A stretch of 44,405 nt of DNA from Bacteroidales bacterium (lineage in GTDB: Bacteria; Bacteroidota; Bacteroidia; Bacteroidales; F082): assembly GCA_017549605.1 (NCBI GenBank), contig JAFYUH010000067.1, positions 1 to 44,405 of the forward strand, written 5' to 3'. This document shows, piece after piece, positions 24,127 to 32,333 of this stretch. Position numbers and translations under genes: made by a program. Under the pieces are notes generated by a model that worked only from the letters and a program-made list of their open reading frames with translations, did no database searches and was not told the origin of the DNA. Position 1 is the stretch's first letter. Every line of letters begins with the position of its first letter.

Positions 24127-25314
24127 TTATTTTATTACTCCTAATTCTTGACCGATCTTGACGAATGCGTTGATACATTTGTCGAGATGTTCTTTTTCGT
24201 GAGCTGCAGAGATCTGTACTCTGATACGTGCCTGTCCTTTTGGAACGACAGGGTAGTAGAAGCCTGTCACGAAGATGCCTTCGTCTTGCATACGAGCAGC
24301 GAATTTTTGTGATAGAGGAGCGTCGTACAACATGACAGCGCAGATCGCTGATTCTGATGGCTTGCAATCGAAGCCTTTTGCCACCATCTCTCTGATGAAA
24401 TATTCGGTGTTGGAGTGTAATTTATCTTGGAGTTCGTTAGTCTCGCTCATCATCTCGAACATGCGGATGCCAGCTGCTACCAGACCTGGTGCCATTGAGT
24501 TGGAGAATAAGTAAGGACGAGAGCGTTGACGTAACATATCGATGATTTCTTTCTTGCCTGTTGTGAATCCGCCCATAGCGCCGCCGAATGCCTTGCCGAG
24601 AGTGCCTGTGATGATTTCTATCTGGCCTTTGAGGTTGAAGCGTTCTGTCACGCCGCGACCTGTTACGCCAACTACGCCGGCAGAGTGACTTTCGTCGACC
24701 ATGACCATAGCGTCATATTTTTGTGCGAGTTCGTAGATCTTGTCTAAAGGACATACGTTGCCGTCCATAGAAAAGACACCGTCTGTAACGATCAATTTGA
24801 AGCGGCAGTCTTTTGCTGCTTGGAGCTGAGCTTCGAGGTCGGTCATGTCGGCGTTGGCATAACGGAAACGCTGTGCCTTGCAGAGACGTACGCCGTCGAT
24901 GATGGAGGCGTGGTTCAAGGCGTCGGAGATGATAGCGTCTTCAGCGCCTAACAATGGTTCGAAGACACCGCCGTTAGCGTCGAAGCATGCAGCGTATAAG
25001 ATAGTGTCTTCAGTGCCGAAGAACTCGGAAATCTTTGCTTCTAATTCCTTGTGTAAGTCCTGGCAGCCGCAGATGAAACGTACAGATGACATGCCGAAAC
25101 CGCGGGCGTCCATGCCTTTCTTGGCTGCTTCAATAAGTTGTGGATTATTGGCTAATCCGAGGTAGTTGTTGGCGCAGAAGTTGAGACATGTCTTGCCTTT
25201 GACAACGATTTCTGCACCTTGTGCGCTTTCAATAATACGTTCGTTTTTATATAAACCATCAGCTTCAATCTGAGCTAATTCCTTTTGTAAATATTCTTGA
25301 AATCTATTATACAT
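24127..25314 (-). CDS. kbl: 2-amino-3-ketobutyrate CoA ligase (glycine C-acetyltransferase)
   Basis: The 395-residue PLP enzyme of the alpha-oxoamine synthase family cleaves 2-amino-3-oxobutyrate with CoA to glycine and acetyl-CoA. Visible are the NFCANNYLGL block (45-54), DESHSAG (207-213, aspartate for the pyridine nitrogen) and TGTLGKAFGG with the PLP lysine at 241. Length is the family standard. It precedes tdh in a two-gene operon with its own -7 box at 25360-25367. Confidence 0.95.
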   Translation of the reverse strand: MYNRFQEYLQKELAQIEADGLYKNERIIESAQGAEIVVKGKTCLNFCANNYLGLANNPQLIEAAKKGMDARGFGMSSVRFICGCQDLHKELEAKISEFFGTEDTILYAACFDANGGVFEPLLGAEDAIISDALNHASIIDGVRLCKAQRFRYANADMTDLEAQLQAAKDCRFKLIVTDGVFSMDGNVCPLDKIYELAQKYDAMVMVDESHSAGVVGVTGRGVTERFNLKGQIEIITGTLGKAFGGAMGGFTTGKKEIIDMLRQRSRPYLFSNSMAPGLVAAGIRMFEMMSETNELQDKLHSNTEYFIREMVAKGFDCKPSESAICAVMLYDAPLSQKFAARMQDEGIFVTGFYYPVVPKGQARIRVQISAAHEKEHLDKCINAFVKIGQELGVIK

Positions 25315-25359
25315 AACGTAATTGTGTTAAATAATTTCTAAAATGAGTTTTGTGTCTCG

Positions 25360-25367
25360 CAAATGTA
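25360..25367 (-). promoter_or_regulatory. -7 box for kbl-tdh
   Basis: On the minus strand the octamer reads TACATTTG, an exact TAnnTTTG match, about 46 nt before the kbl ATG. I see no good -33 element 19-21 nt upstream. Confidence 0.5.
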
Positions 25368-25446
25368 AACAATTAAAATCGAAAAAGGAAGAAATTTTTT
25401 TAAGAAAAATAACACCTCTTTATATTTTATCTCTCAAAATAAATCG

Positions 25447-25454
25447 TACCTTTG
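25447..25454 (+). promoter_or_regulatory. -7 box for cysS
   Basis: TACCTTTG is an exact match to the Bacteroidetes -7 consensus. Transcription would start around 25460. This excludes the in-frame ATG at 25452 as a start and supports the one at 25479. Confidence 0.65.
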
Positions 25455-25478
25455 CATATTATTGAAAAAATTGTCACA

Positions 25479-26951
25479 ATGGAAAACAACCTTTTTATAT
25501 ACAACAGCTTGACTCGTTCTAAAGAGTTATTCAAGCCTCTCAACGCTCCTCATGTAGGAATGTATGTCTGCGGTCCAACCGTTTACGGTGACGCTCACCT
25601 CGGTCACGCTCGTCCAGCAATCACTTTCGACCTCGTGTTCCGTTATCTCAAACATTTAGGTTATAAAGTGCGCTACGTCCGTAACATCACCGACGTCGGT
25701 CACCTTGAACACGACGCTGACGAAGGCGAAGACAAGATCGCAAAGAAGGCTCGCCTTGAGAACCTCGAACCAATGGAAGTAGCACAATATTATAAAGACA
25801 GATACCATGTAAGCATGGATAAGCTTAACGTGTTGCGTCCTTCAATCGAGCCACACGCTTCAGGCCATATCATCGAACAGATCGAGATGATTCAAAAGAT
25901 TCTTGATGCAGGTTATGCATACGAATCAAATGGTTCAGTCTATTTCGACATAGAGAAATATAATAAAGACTTTCGTTATGGTATCCTCTCAGGACGTAAT
26001 GTAGAGGAGATGCTCAATAACACTCGCGAACTCGCTGGTCAGCTCGAGAAGAGAAACGGCGCCGACTTCGCATTGTGGAAGAAGGCTGAGCCTAAACATA
26101 TCATGCGCTGGAACTCACCATGGGGCGAAGGTTTCCCAGGATGGCACGCTGAATGTTCAGCTATGAGCTGCAAATACCTCGGCGAGCAATTCGATATCCA
26201 CGGCGGCGGCATGGACTTGCTCTTCCCACACCATGAGTCAGAAATTGCTCAGTCAATGGCATTCAACGGCGGCAAACAGCCTGTCAAATATTGGATGCAT
26301 AACAATATGATTACTTTGAACGGACAGAAGATGGGTAAGTCTCTCGGTAATGCAATGTCACTTGAAGACTTCTTCGCAGGCAACCACCCACTTTTGGAAC
26401 GTCCTTATCCACCAATGACAATACGTTTCTTCGTGCTTCAAGCTCAATATCGTAGCACTGTCGACTTCTCTAACGAAGCATTACAGGCAGCAGAAAAAGG
26501 CTACAAACGCTTGATGGAAGCTACTAAGATTGTTAAGGGCATCAACGCTACAGAAGGCGCAGAAGAACTCGGCGTACAAAAAATCATGGATGCTTGCTAC
26601 GAAGCAATGAACGACGACTTCAACAGCCCTGTAGTTATCGCTAACTTGTTCGAAGCAGTAAGAATCGTCAACACAGTGAAAGACGGTAACGCTAAGATCA
26701 ACGCACAGGAATTAGAATTATTAAAACAATTGTTCCAATCATTCGTATTCGACATCTTAGGATTGTTGGATGTTGAAGCTGGTGGCGACGATGGCTTGGT
26801 AGATGGCTTGATGGAGACAATCATCGACATCAGAAAAGAAGCACGCGCTAAGAAAGACTGGGCAACCAGCGACATCATCCGCGACAAACTCGCTTCTTTA
26901 GATATCGTCTTGAAAGACGGCAAAGAAGGAACAACCTGGAGCAAGAAATAA
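25479..26951 (+). CDS. cysS: Cysteinyl-tRNA synthetase
   Basis: A 490-residue class I aminoacyl-tRNA synthetase that charges tRNA-Cys. It shows the zinc-binding Cys31 in [12 protein letters not shown], the HIGH-type motif HLGH (40-43), WHAECSAMS and HHESEIAQS (the remaining zinc ligands) and the KMSKS-type loop KMGKS (284-288). The upstream ATG at 25452 lies inside the promoter, so I start at 25479. Length is usual. Monocistronic with its own promoter. Confidence 0.96.
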   Translation: MENNLFIYNSLTRSKELFKPLNAPHVGMYVCGPTVYGDAHLGHARPAITFDLVFRYLKHLGYKVRYVRNITDVGHLEHDADEGEDKIAKKARLENLEPMEVAQYYKDRYHVSMDKLNVLRPSIEPHASGHIIEQIEMIQKILDAGYAYESNGSVYFDIEKYNKDFRYGILSGRNVEEMLNNTRELAGQLEKRNGADFALWKKAEPKHIMRWNSPWGEGFPGWHAECSAMSCKYLGEQFDIHGGGMDLLFPHHESEIAQSMAFNGGKQPVKYWMHNNMITLNGQKMGKSLGNAMSLEDFFAGNHPLLERPYPPMTIRFFVLQAQYRSTVDFSNEALQAAEKGYKRLMEATKIVKGINATEGAEELGVQKIMDACYEAMNDDFNSPVVIANLFEAVRIVNTVKDGNAKINAQELELLKQLFQSFVFDILGLLDVEAGGDDGLVDGLMETIIDIRKEARAKKDWATSDIIRDKLASLDIVLKDGKEGTTWSKK

Positions 26952-27198
26952 TGCATAATTCATAATTCATAATTCATAATGGGACGTCGATGCATCGCGT
27001 CCAATATAGTAGAGACGTATCATATTACACCATAAAAATAAACAATATGTAATTGATGCGTCTTTATTTGTCAATGAACTTTGTTAATTGTTAAATATTA
27101 AAAACTCAAAACCTCAGAATCTCAAAACATTTTGAAATTCTGAGGTTTTTTATTTATGAATTATGAATTATTAATTATGAATTATGAATTATGCAATG
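26951..27198. repeat. Inverted-repeat-bounded intergenic block
   Basis: ATAATTC units at 26953-26980 and TATGAAT units at 27153-27196 are reverse complements and bracket the block. Inside are a GGACG..CGTCC hairpin with a GATGCATC core (26982-27002), a GAGACGTATCA..TGATGCGTCTT inverted pair (27012-27064) and the terminator at 27108-27153. No open frame of note lies here. Confidence 0.6.
27108..27153. terminator. Terminator hairpin built from 8-nt words
   Basis: AAAACCTCAGAAT (27108-27120) pairs with ATTCTGAGGTTTT (27137-27149), followed by further T residues. The arms consist of the CTCAAAAC/CTCAGAAT words found in other gaps. It would end cysS transcripts. Confidence 0.75.
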
Positions 27199-27227
27199 AT
27201 TAAGATTATTTGTTGTTTTATAAAAAG

Positions 27228-27284
27228 TTTAAAGTATATTTAAAACTTTTATTATATTTGCATTATATTTAAAGTATACTTAAA
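27228..27284 (+). promoter_or_regulatory. Promoter of the DUF4143 ATPase flanked by two operator-like palindromes
   Basis: Two 17-bp near-palindromes, TTTAAAGTATATTTAAA (27228-27244) and TTTAAAGTATACTTAAA (27268-27284), differ at one base and are 40 bp apart centre to centre. The -7 box TATATTTG (27253-27260, exact consensus) lies between them, and the second copy ends 3 bp before the ATG. The layout suggests a repressor binding both sites and blocking the promoter. Confidence 0.6.
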
Positions 27285-27287
27285 GTT

Positions 27288-28499
27288 ATGAGAATTCCAA
27301 GTGTGATATATAATAGAGATAGTTATATCAATCGAATCAAACCTTTTATGCGTACAAATACAATTAAGGTTATGGTTGGTCATCGTCGAGTTGGCAAAAG
27401 TTATATTCTTTATCAATTGATAAACTTGATCAATTCGGAAGAGTCTAATGCTAACATTATATATATCAATAAGGAAGATCTGGATTTTGATTTTATTCGC
27501 ACTTATCGTGATTTATATTCGTATGTAAAAGATAGATTGTTGGAAGAGCGGAGAAACTATATTTTTATAGATGAAATTCAGGAAATAGAGGATTTTCATC
27601 TGGCAATACGATCTTTGGCTTTGAACGATAATAATGATATTTACATAACAGGAAGTAATTCAAAAATGTTGTCGAGTGAATTGGCGAATGAGTTAGGAGG
27701 ACGATATGTTGAGTTTAAGATATATAGTCTTTCTTATATGGAATTTTTGCAGTTTCACAAACTTGATAACGATGATGAGTCATTGGAGAAATATATTCAT
27801 TTTGGTGGTCTGCCGTATCTTATAAATATTCCTATGGAAGAGCAGATTGTGATGGAGTATGTTAAGAGTGTATATTCGACTATAGTGTTAAGGGATGTCA
27901 TTCAAAGGAAAAACATTCGTAATACGATTTTCTTGGAACAGCTGATACGTTTTCTTGCAGATAATACAGGAAGTTTGTTTTCGTCAAAAAGCATAAGCGA
28001 TTTTTTAAAGAGTCAGAATGTGAAATTGGCTTCCAATCAAGTTTCTGAATATGCTGATTATCTCGCAGAAGCATTTGTAGTGCATCGTATTGGAAGATAT
28101 GACGTTATAGGGAAGAGGTTTTTTGAAATAGGGGAGAAGTATTTTTTCGAAAATATGGGAATACGCAATGCTGTTGCTGGTTATAAGATTCAAGATAGAG
28201 CGAAACGTATTGAAAATGTTGTTTGTAATCATCTAATATATTGTGGTTATGAAGTTAAAGTAGGTACAATGATGTCAGAAGAGATAGATTTTGTCTGTAC
28301 TAGAAATGGTGAGACTATGTATGTACAAGTGTCAGCTGAATTATCTCGTCAAGAAACCATAGATCGAGAGTTTGGCAATCTTCTAAAAATAAAGGACAAC
28401 TATCCTAAGATTGTCGTTTCAGGAGAGCGCTCATTTGGAAATACATATCAAGGCATAAAACATATTTATATAAGAGATTTCTTGTCGGAAGAAATATAA
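27288..28499 (+). CDS. AAA-14/DUF4143 family ATPase
   Basis: A 403-residue P-loop ATPase with Walker A GHRRVGKS (31-38) and Walker B IFIDEIQ with Asp95-Glu96. A sensor-like TGSNSKML follows, then a linker with EFLQFHKL and GGLPYLIN, and the DUF4143 C-terminal domain (about 200-390) with a PD-(D/E)xK-like stretch EIDFVCTRNGETMYVQVSAEL. Such genes are abundant and scattered in Bacteroidetes; their role is unknown, and links to mobile or defence DNA have been suggested. It stands alone with its own promoter. Family call firm, function open. Confidence 0.88.
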   Translation: MRIPSVIYNRDSYINRIKPFMRTNTIKVMVGHRRVGKSYILYQLINLINSEESNANIIYINKEDLDFDFIRTYRDLYSYVKDRLLEERRNYIFIDEIQEIEDFHLAIRSLALNDNNDIYITGSNSKMLSSELANELGGRYVEFKIYSLSYMEFLQFHKLDNDDESLEKYIHFGGLPYLINIPMEEQIVMEYVKSVYSTIVLRDVIQRKNIRNTIFLEQLIRFLADNTGSLFSSKSISDFLKSQNVKLASNQVSEYADYLAEAFVVHRIGRYDVIGKRFFEIGEKYFFENMGIRNAVAGYKIQDRAKRIENVVCNHLIYCGYEVKVGTMMSEEIDFVCTRNGETMYVQVSAELSRQETIDREFGNLLKIKDNYPKIVVSGERSFGNTYQGIKHIYIRDFLSEEI

Positions 28500-28520
28500 A
28501 GAAACTCAGAATATTAAAAA

Positions 28521-28563
28521 CTCAAAACCTCAGAATCTCATATAGAAGTTCTGAGGTTTTGAG
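28521..28563. terminator. Bidirectional terminator between DUF4143 ATPase and outer membrane protein
   Basis: CTCAAAACCTCAGAA (28521-28535) pairs perfectly with TTCTGAGGTTTTGAG (28549-28563), a 15-bp stem with a 13-nt loop. Flanking words (ACTCAGAATATT, TTTCTGAATTTCTGAAA) extend the pairing. It serves convergent genes at 28499 and 28588. Confidence 0.8.
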
Positions 28564-28587
28564 TTTCTGAATTTCTGAAATTTTTAT

Positions 28588-29142
28588 TTAAAACCTAAAT
28601 ATAAATCCGTATTTGTGAGTTGTTAAAAATAAATTGCTGTAGTTTAACTCGAAAAACAAACCGAATGATTTGGTGATGTTGAATCCTATACCGCCACCGG
28701 CATTGAAAGAAAACAATGTCTGATTGTCTGTATTTAATGATTTGCCGTAAAAAAACGAATGAGCTCCAACTTCTAAGTTGCCATAAATATCAACACGATA
28801 AAATGAAGGATTTACGATTAGAGGAAGGAAATGTATTTTTCCTTTAATACCATAATTGAAAATATTTATTCTATTTTCACTATGTTTAGGGTAGCAAAAG
28901 ATAGGAACATCTCCTGTATATAGAGTTGTAACAGCACCTGCTTCTAACCAATTGTTTAATCCATATAATGCTTCGCCAGAGATTGTATGAGCATTATAAA
29001 ATGGCATAAGATGGTGATAACCTCCACCAATATTTATGCTTATTTTATCTTTTATGAAAGAATTTTCTGATACATTGCTTTGTGCATTGACATTGGTGAT
29101 AAAAGCGCCAATGAGCAATAATATTAATAAGAACTTTTTCAT
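28588..29142 (-). CDS. Small outer membrane beta-barrel protein
   Basis: A 184-residue protein with a signal peptide ending NVNAQ. The mature part alternates hydrophobic and polar residues in about eight strands and ends in FIFRF, a terminal phenylalanine typical of proteins inserted by BamA. Size fits an eight-stranded OmpX/OmpW-like porin-family barrel. No specific family recognised. Minus-strand -7 box at 29185-29192. Confidence 0.65.
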   Translation of the reverse strand: MKKFLLILLLIGAFITNVNAQSNVSENSFIKDKISINIGGGYHHLMPFYNAHTISGEALYGLNNWLEAGAVTTLYTGDVPIFCYPKHSENRINIFNYGIKGKIHFLPLIVNPSFYRVDIYGNLEVGAHSFFYGKSLNTDNQTLFSFNAGGGIGFNITKSFGLFFELNYSNLFLTTHKYGFIFRF

Positions 29143-29184
29143 ACTGATTAATATTTGATTATGAATTTGTTTTAGTTATCAACG

Positions 29185-29192
29185 CAAATATA
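29185..29192 (-). promoter_or_regulatory. -7 box for the outer membrane protein gene
   Basis: The minus strand reads TATATTTG, an exact consensus match, 43 nt before the ATG at 29142. Confidence 0.5.
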
Positions 29193-29210
29193 TATAATTA
29201 TTATAATTTT

Positions 29211-29242
29211 GAAGTTCTGAGTTTTTGAGGTTTTGAGTTTTT
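29211..29242. repeat. 8-nt word array (TTCTGAGT, TTTTGAGG, TTTTGAGT)
   Basis: Four units of the same type as at 402-457 and 28549-28584 lie just 3' of the minus-strand gene that ends at 29258. Only one arm is present, so no hairpin forms locally. Confidence 0.5.
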
Positions 29243-29257
29243 ACTTCACACTAACTA

Positions 29258-29791
29258 TCAAAAGTTCAAAGTAAGTCCGATGCCGTTGTTTGTAGCTCCG
29301 AAATTAAGTGTTATATCAGATGTATTGGGATTATAGTTTTCAACTACTTCGTTAAGATTCCTATTGCTGCATATTGTCAATATTGTTGATGGGATAGCGA
29401 ATACCACAGCTTCTAACGACAAAAGTATTCCGCCGGCATAGTAGATAGCGAATCCTAGTCCGTTGCTGAACTCTTCGGAACTATTATTGGCAGTAGCGTT
29501 TTTCATTTTATTAGCCATGATGAAACTTGCTGTTGCCAGAGCAGCGCTGCTTCCTGTGTAACACCATAATGGTATTGAGGCAATGTGTTGTCCTCTGCCT
29601 CTTATATAAGTGCTGTATGATTCCTCGTCAAGCATCAGCTTAAGATCATTTTTATGAATCTTTTTGTTGGTTTCGGTATTGACTATTTTGCCATAACGTT
29701 TTTCAATAGTGTTGACGTCGTTTGATAGACTCTGTGAAGAAGCTGCTAAGCTTACAAATAAGAATCCGATAATGAATAATATTTTTTTCAT
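29258..29791 (-). CDS. Hypothetical secreted or membrane protein
   Basis: The protein has 177 residues when started at the ATG at 29791, which opens the signal peptide MKKILFIIGFLFVSLAASSQ; a longer in-frame start at 29845 would bury the signal. Two hydrophobic segments lie at about 80-95 and 120-150 (SAALATASFIMANKM and FAIYYAGGILLSLEAVVFAI). The C-terminus is strand-like and ends in GIGLTLNF. I do not recognise a family. It precedes the outer membrane protein gene by 115 bp on the same strand. Confidence 0.6.
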   Translation of the reverse strand: MKKILFIIGFLFVSLAASSQSLSNDVNTIEKRYGKIVNTETNKKIHKNDLKLMLDEESYSTYIRGRGQHIASIPLWCYTGSSAALATASFIMANKMKNATANNSSEEFSNGLGFAIYYAGGILLSLEAVVFAIPSTILTICSNRNLNEVVENYNPNTSDITLNFGATNNGIGLTLNF

Positions 29792-29924
29792 AGTAGTTGA
29801 TTTTTTGTTGAAGGCAAAGTTGATTATTTTTATTTTGAAAAACAAGAGATTTTAAAAAAATAAACACTCGTTGACACGTCTTATTAATTATAAATCGATT
29901 TTATGCTGTTATCGGTAAAAAAAT

Positions 29925-29932
29925 TATATTTG
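29925..29932 (+). promoter_or_regulatory. Possible plus-strand promoter facing the T9SS operon's 3' end
   Basis: TATATTTG matches the -7 consensus exactly, but no -33 element is evident. A transcript from about 29939 would hold the hairpins at 29947-29966, 29974-29999 and 30047-30070, the last followed by TTTTAT. It could be a small RNA of about 135 nt; equally the box may be chance in AT-rich DNA. Confidence 0.3.
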
Positions 29933-29980
29933 CAGACAGTAGCAGTGGACGTAATTTATCACGTCCGAACTATGTGGCGT

Positions 29981-30017
29981 TTAAAATAAAAGACGCCACG
30001 TTTCACAACGCGGCGTC
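29981..30017 (-). terminator. Minus-strand terminator of the T9SS gene group
   Basis: On the minus strand GACGCCGCG (30017-30009) pairs with CGTGGCGTC (30000-29992), followed by TTTTATTTTAA. It lies 100 bp after the stop of the small anchored protein and would end the whole 41820-30117 group. Confidence 0.7.
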
Positions 30018-30046
30018 GGGAATAGGGATAAATAATAATATTAACT

Positions 30047-30131
30047 ACTACAAACTAGGGAATTTGTAGTTTTATAAGGGCATGAGAGACCCTTATATCT
30101 TTATCAAGGACGAGGATTATTCTTCGTCCTT
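30047..30131. repeat. Three consecutive hairpins at the 3' end of the T9SS group
   Basis: ACTACAAA/TTTGTAGT (30047-30070), ATAAGGG/CCCTTAT (30074-30096) and AAGGACGA/TCGTCCTT (30106-30131) follow each other with 3-9 nt gaps. The last contains the stop codon of the gene at 30117. Confidence 0.6.
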
Positions 30132-30368
30132 TCTTGATTTCATGGCGTATGCAACACCAAGTCCTGCTAATACCAATAATCCAGAACCGAGTGGAGCAGC
30201 GTCCTGGTCTTTTCCTTGTCCTTGTTCTGGGAACAAAGGCATACCGGCACGAGTTTTTTCTTCCATTTTGTATGATGAAAAGAATCCGTCTGATGATTGG
30301 GTGTTTTGTGCATTAGCATTGAGACCTAATGCAGCTATAATTGATAATGTTATTATTACTTTTTTCAT
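30117..30368 (-). CDS. Small exported protein with PLGSG-TM-basic C-terminal tail (PID-CTERM-like)
   Basis: This 83-residue protein has a signal peptide ending NANAQ, a short hydrophilic middle (SSDGFFSSYKMEEKTRAG), a Pro/Gln/Asp-rich stretch and then PLGSGLLVLAGLGVAYAM followed by KSRKDEE. The last part, a short motif plus one membrane span plus a charged tail, has the three-part form of C-terminal sorting signals such as PEP-CTERM or the Bacteroidetes PID-CTERM. The match to any named family is by eye only. It begins 20 bp after the 612-aa T9SS gene, so it is probably co-transcribed. Function unknown. Confidence 0.7.
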   Translation of the reverse strand: MKKVIITLSIIAALGLNANAQNTQSSDGFFSSYKMEEKTRAGMPLFPEQGQGKDQDAAPLGSGLLVLAGLGVAYAMKSRKDEE

Positions 30369-30388
30369 TTATTTATCTTATTTGGTAA

Positions 30389-32227
30389 TTAGTCAATTAT
30401 TGCTTTTTGTGTTCTGATTCCGTTTGCATCTGTCATTTGGATGATGTAAACTCCTTTTTCCAATGATGATGTTGAGATGACAGCTGATTCAAAAACGTTG
30501 TATTTTGCAACAGTGCGGCCCATCATGTCGATGATGCTTACTTGAGCATTGCCTTGGATGTTGTTGATGACTATTTCGCTATTGTTGATGTAAACGAATG
30601 CCTCTAATGTATTGCTTTCGATGCCAGTTGGTTCTGTAGTTGTAAGTACGAATCTGTTAGCTTCATCGTTGCTTGTTGCCATGAATGTATAGCTGTCTGT
30701 GTTAAGGTTGATGCTTGCGCCTGTGAGCATATCTTTGAGATATAATGTTTCGAACTCGCAGTTTTGTGCTTCAACAGAAATTGTATATTCACCCATTGTC
30801 ATAGCTTTGAATGATACTGGAATTTCTGTAACATCTTTGCTCATTGTTGCTACAGCGTAGTCCTTTCCTTCAGCTGTGATATAAAGCATTGCAGAAGTGC
30901 TGTTGTTGTGGCTGATTTTATCCAAGCCGATGCCTTCGTTGAAAGAAACGTAAGCGACGTCTTGGCAGTTGTTGCCGTTTACATTGATTCTCAAGCTGCC
31001 TTCAGAAACGCTTCTTGTAGCAGCAACTTGTTTGCTGATTTTAACGCTGCTATTTGCAGCTGTTGTCTGTACGAGAACTGACTGCATTGGCTCAATAGTT
31101 TCTTCACCGTCATATCTTGACAACCATTCGCCGTTTTCGCTGATTACGTAATAACCTTGAGAGAGGGCGGAGGCAGAGAAGTTGTTTTCGTTGATGTTAT
31201 GTGTGAAAGGATTGCCTATAAGATTGAAGCCTTTGAGTTCATTGCCTTCAGTGTAGCTGAGTGGGAATTCAACATCAGCGACGTTAAGCTCGCCATTGAG
31301 TTCTACTGTGATGTCGTTTTTACCAGCTGCATAGAGATAGCCGCGGCCTAATTCCAAAGTAGGGAAACCTATTCCGTCAGCGTCTAAGTAATATTCCCAT
31401 TCATGTTCTACTTCATCATAACGATAAAGGTCATGTGTGGCATTTGTTGGGATTGCGGCACCGCCAACGATAGGAGCGCTGATAGTGTTCCAGTATGATT
31501 GTGGAGTGAATGTTTTCTTCACTGTAGCCATAACGCCATCATTGTTGTGATAGAGCTGACCGCCGTTGATTATGAATTGACCAGCGAGGTTCATGCCGCC
31601 GGTTTCAACAACTGTGAGCACGCCACCTTCAACTACTTCTATGCTGTTACCTTCTGTAATTGTATATGTCTTTCCGTTAAAGTCTATTGTAATGTCTTTG
31701 TCGATTACGATGCCAGAACCTTCAGCATCTTTTAAAAGTGTTACAGTCTCTTCGTCTTGTGCTGCTTCAACAGCCTCTGCGAGAGATGTATATTTTGTGT
31801 CACCTATTTTAGCAATATAATCTGATTCGAAATAAACGATAAAAGGATTTTTTGTTGAACCAACCATTTTATCAGCTACAAAAGTCACAACCTCATGATT
31901 GGATGTTAAGTTTAATTCCTGTTTAAGATTATGATCATAAATTTTAAATGTAATAATGTCACCATTATCATCTTCTGCATTTCCATAAACTTGAAGATAT
32001 ATAATGTTTTTAGAGTTTGGTCTGCCAGCTCCACGACATTCGTTACCATTGAAAGCTCCAAGTTCAATATTATTGCCTTGAATTTCTCCATCAATTTTAA
32101 CTTGAGCAACAACTGTCATGTCACCACCCATGTACGAATTGTATTCATAATAGTTTTGGCTGTTTTGTCCAAAACTAAAAGAACATAGTGTTAATAGTAA
32201 TGTTAGTGTCGTTAAAATTCTTTTCAT
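30389..32227 (-). CDS. T9SS-secreted surface protein, 612 aa
   Basis: Signal peptide to FSFGQ (about residue 21). A first module (about 25-150) starts MTVVAQVKIDGEIQGNNIELGAF and contains NECRGAGRP; the same module occurs in the two larger neighbours. A single repeat unit follows (AKIGDTKYTSLAEAVEAAQ), then a short beta-helix stretch and a middle region with YWNTISAP and NLIGNPFTHNI. The end (about 540-612) is a type A T9SS sorting domain, with VSIIDMMGRTVAKYNV, LEKGVYIIQM and a terminal KAIID. This CTD differs from that of the two larger proteins. Destination: cell surface or outside. Ligand unknown. Confidence 0.82.
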   Translation of the reverse strand: MKRILTTLTLLLTLCSFSFGQNSQNYYEYNSYMGGDMTVVAQVKIDGEIQGNNIELGAFNGNECRGAGRPNSKNIIYLQVYGNAEDDNGDIITFKIYDHNLKQELNLTSNHEVVTFVADKMVGSTKNPFIVYFESDYIAKIGDTKYTSLAEAVEAAQDEETVTLLKDAEGSGIVIDKDITIDFNGKTYTITEGNSIEVVEGGVLTVVETGGMNLAGQFIINGGQLYHNNDGVMATVKKTFTPQSYWNTISAPIVGGAAIPTNATHDLYRYDEVEHEWEYYLDADGIGFPTLELGRGYLYAAGKNDITVELNGELNVADVEFPLSYTEGNELKGFNLIGNPFTHNINENNFSASALSQGYYVISENGEWLSRYDGEETIEPMQSVLVQTTAANSSVKISKQVAATRSVSEGSLRINVNGNNCQDVAYVSFNEGIGLDKISHNNSTSAMLYITAEGKDYAVATMSKDVTEIPVSFKAMTMGEYTISVEAQNCEFETLYLKDMLTGASINLNTDSYTFMATSNDEANRFVLTTTEPTGIESNTLEAFVYINNSEIVINNIQGNAQVSIIDMMGRTVAKYNVFESAVISTSSLEKGVYIIQMTDANGIRTQKAIID

Positions 32228-32279
32228 TTTTTTTTGATTTTAAATTTGATTTGACGTTCTTTTTTAAGCTTTGAGCTAT

Positions 32280-32333
32280 GGGCTGTGAACAGATTTCACA
32301 GCCCTTTAGCCCTTAGCCTTTAGACATTAGTCT
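32280..32333. repeat. Hairpin plus TTAGCCC-type 7-nt array between T9SS genes
   Basis: GGGCTGTGAA (32280-32289) pairs with TTCACAGCCC (32295-32304). TTTAGCC, CTTAGCC, TTTAGAC and ATTAGTC follow at 7-nt spacing. The arrangement copies that at 37161-37257. Confidence 0.65.

Noticed and set aside
25452-25478. Upstream ATG start for cysS
   Set aside because: It overlaps the -7 box TACCTTTG, so it would lie before the transcription start.
29973-29990. Five-codon leader peptide (MWRLK) inside the alternative hairpins, suggesting an attenuator
   Set aside because: No plus-strand gene follows for it to control, and so short a frame is expected by chance.
30082-30417. 111-codon plus-strand open frame
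   Set aside because: It is the antisense shadow of the small anchored protein and the 3' end of the 612-aa gene.
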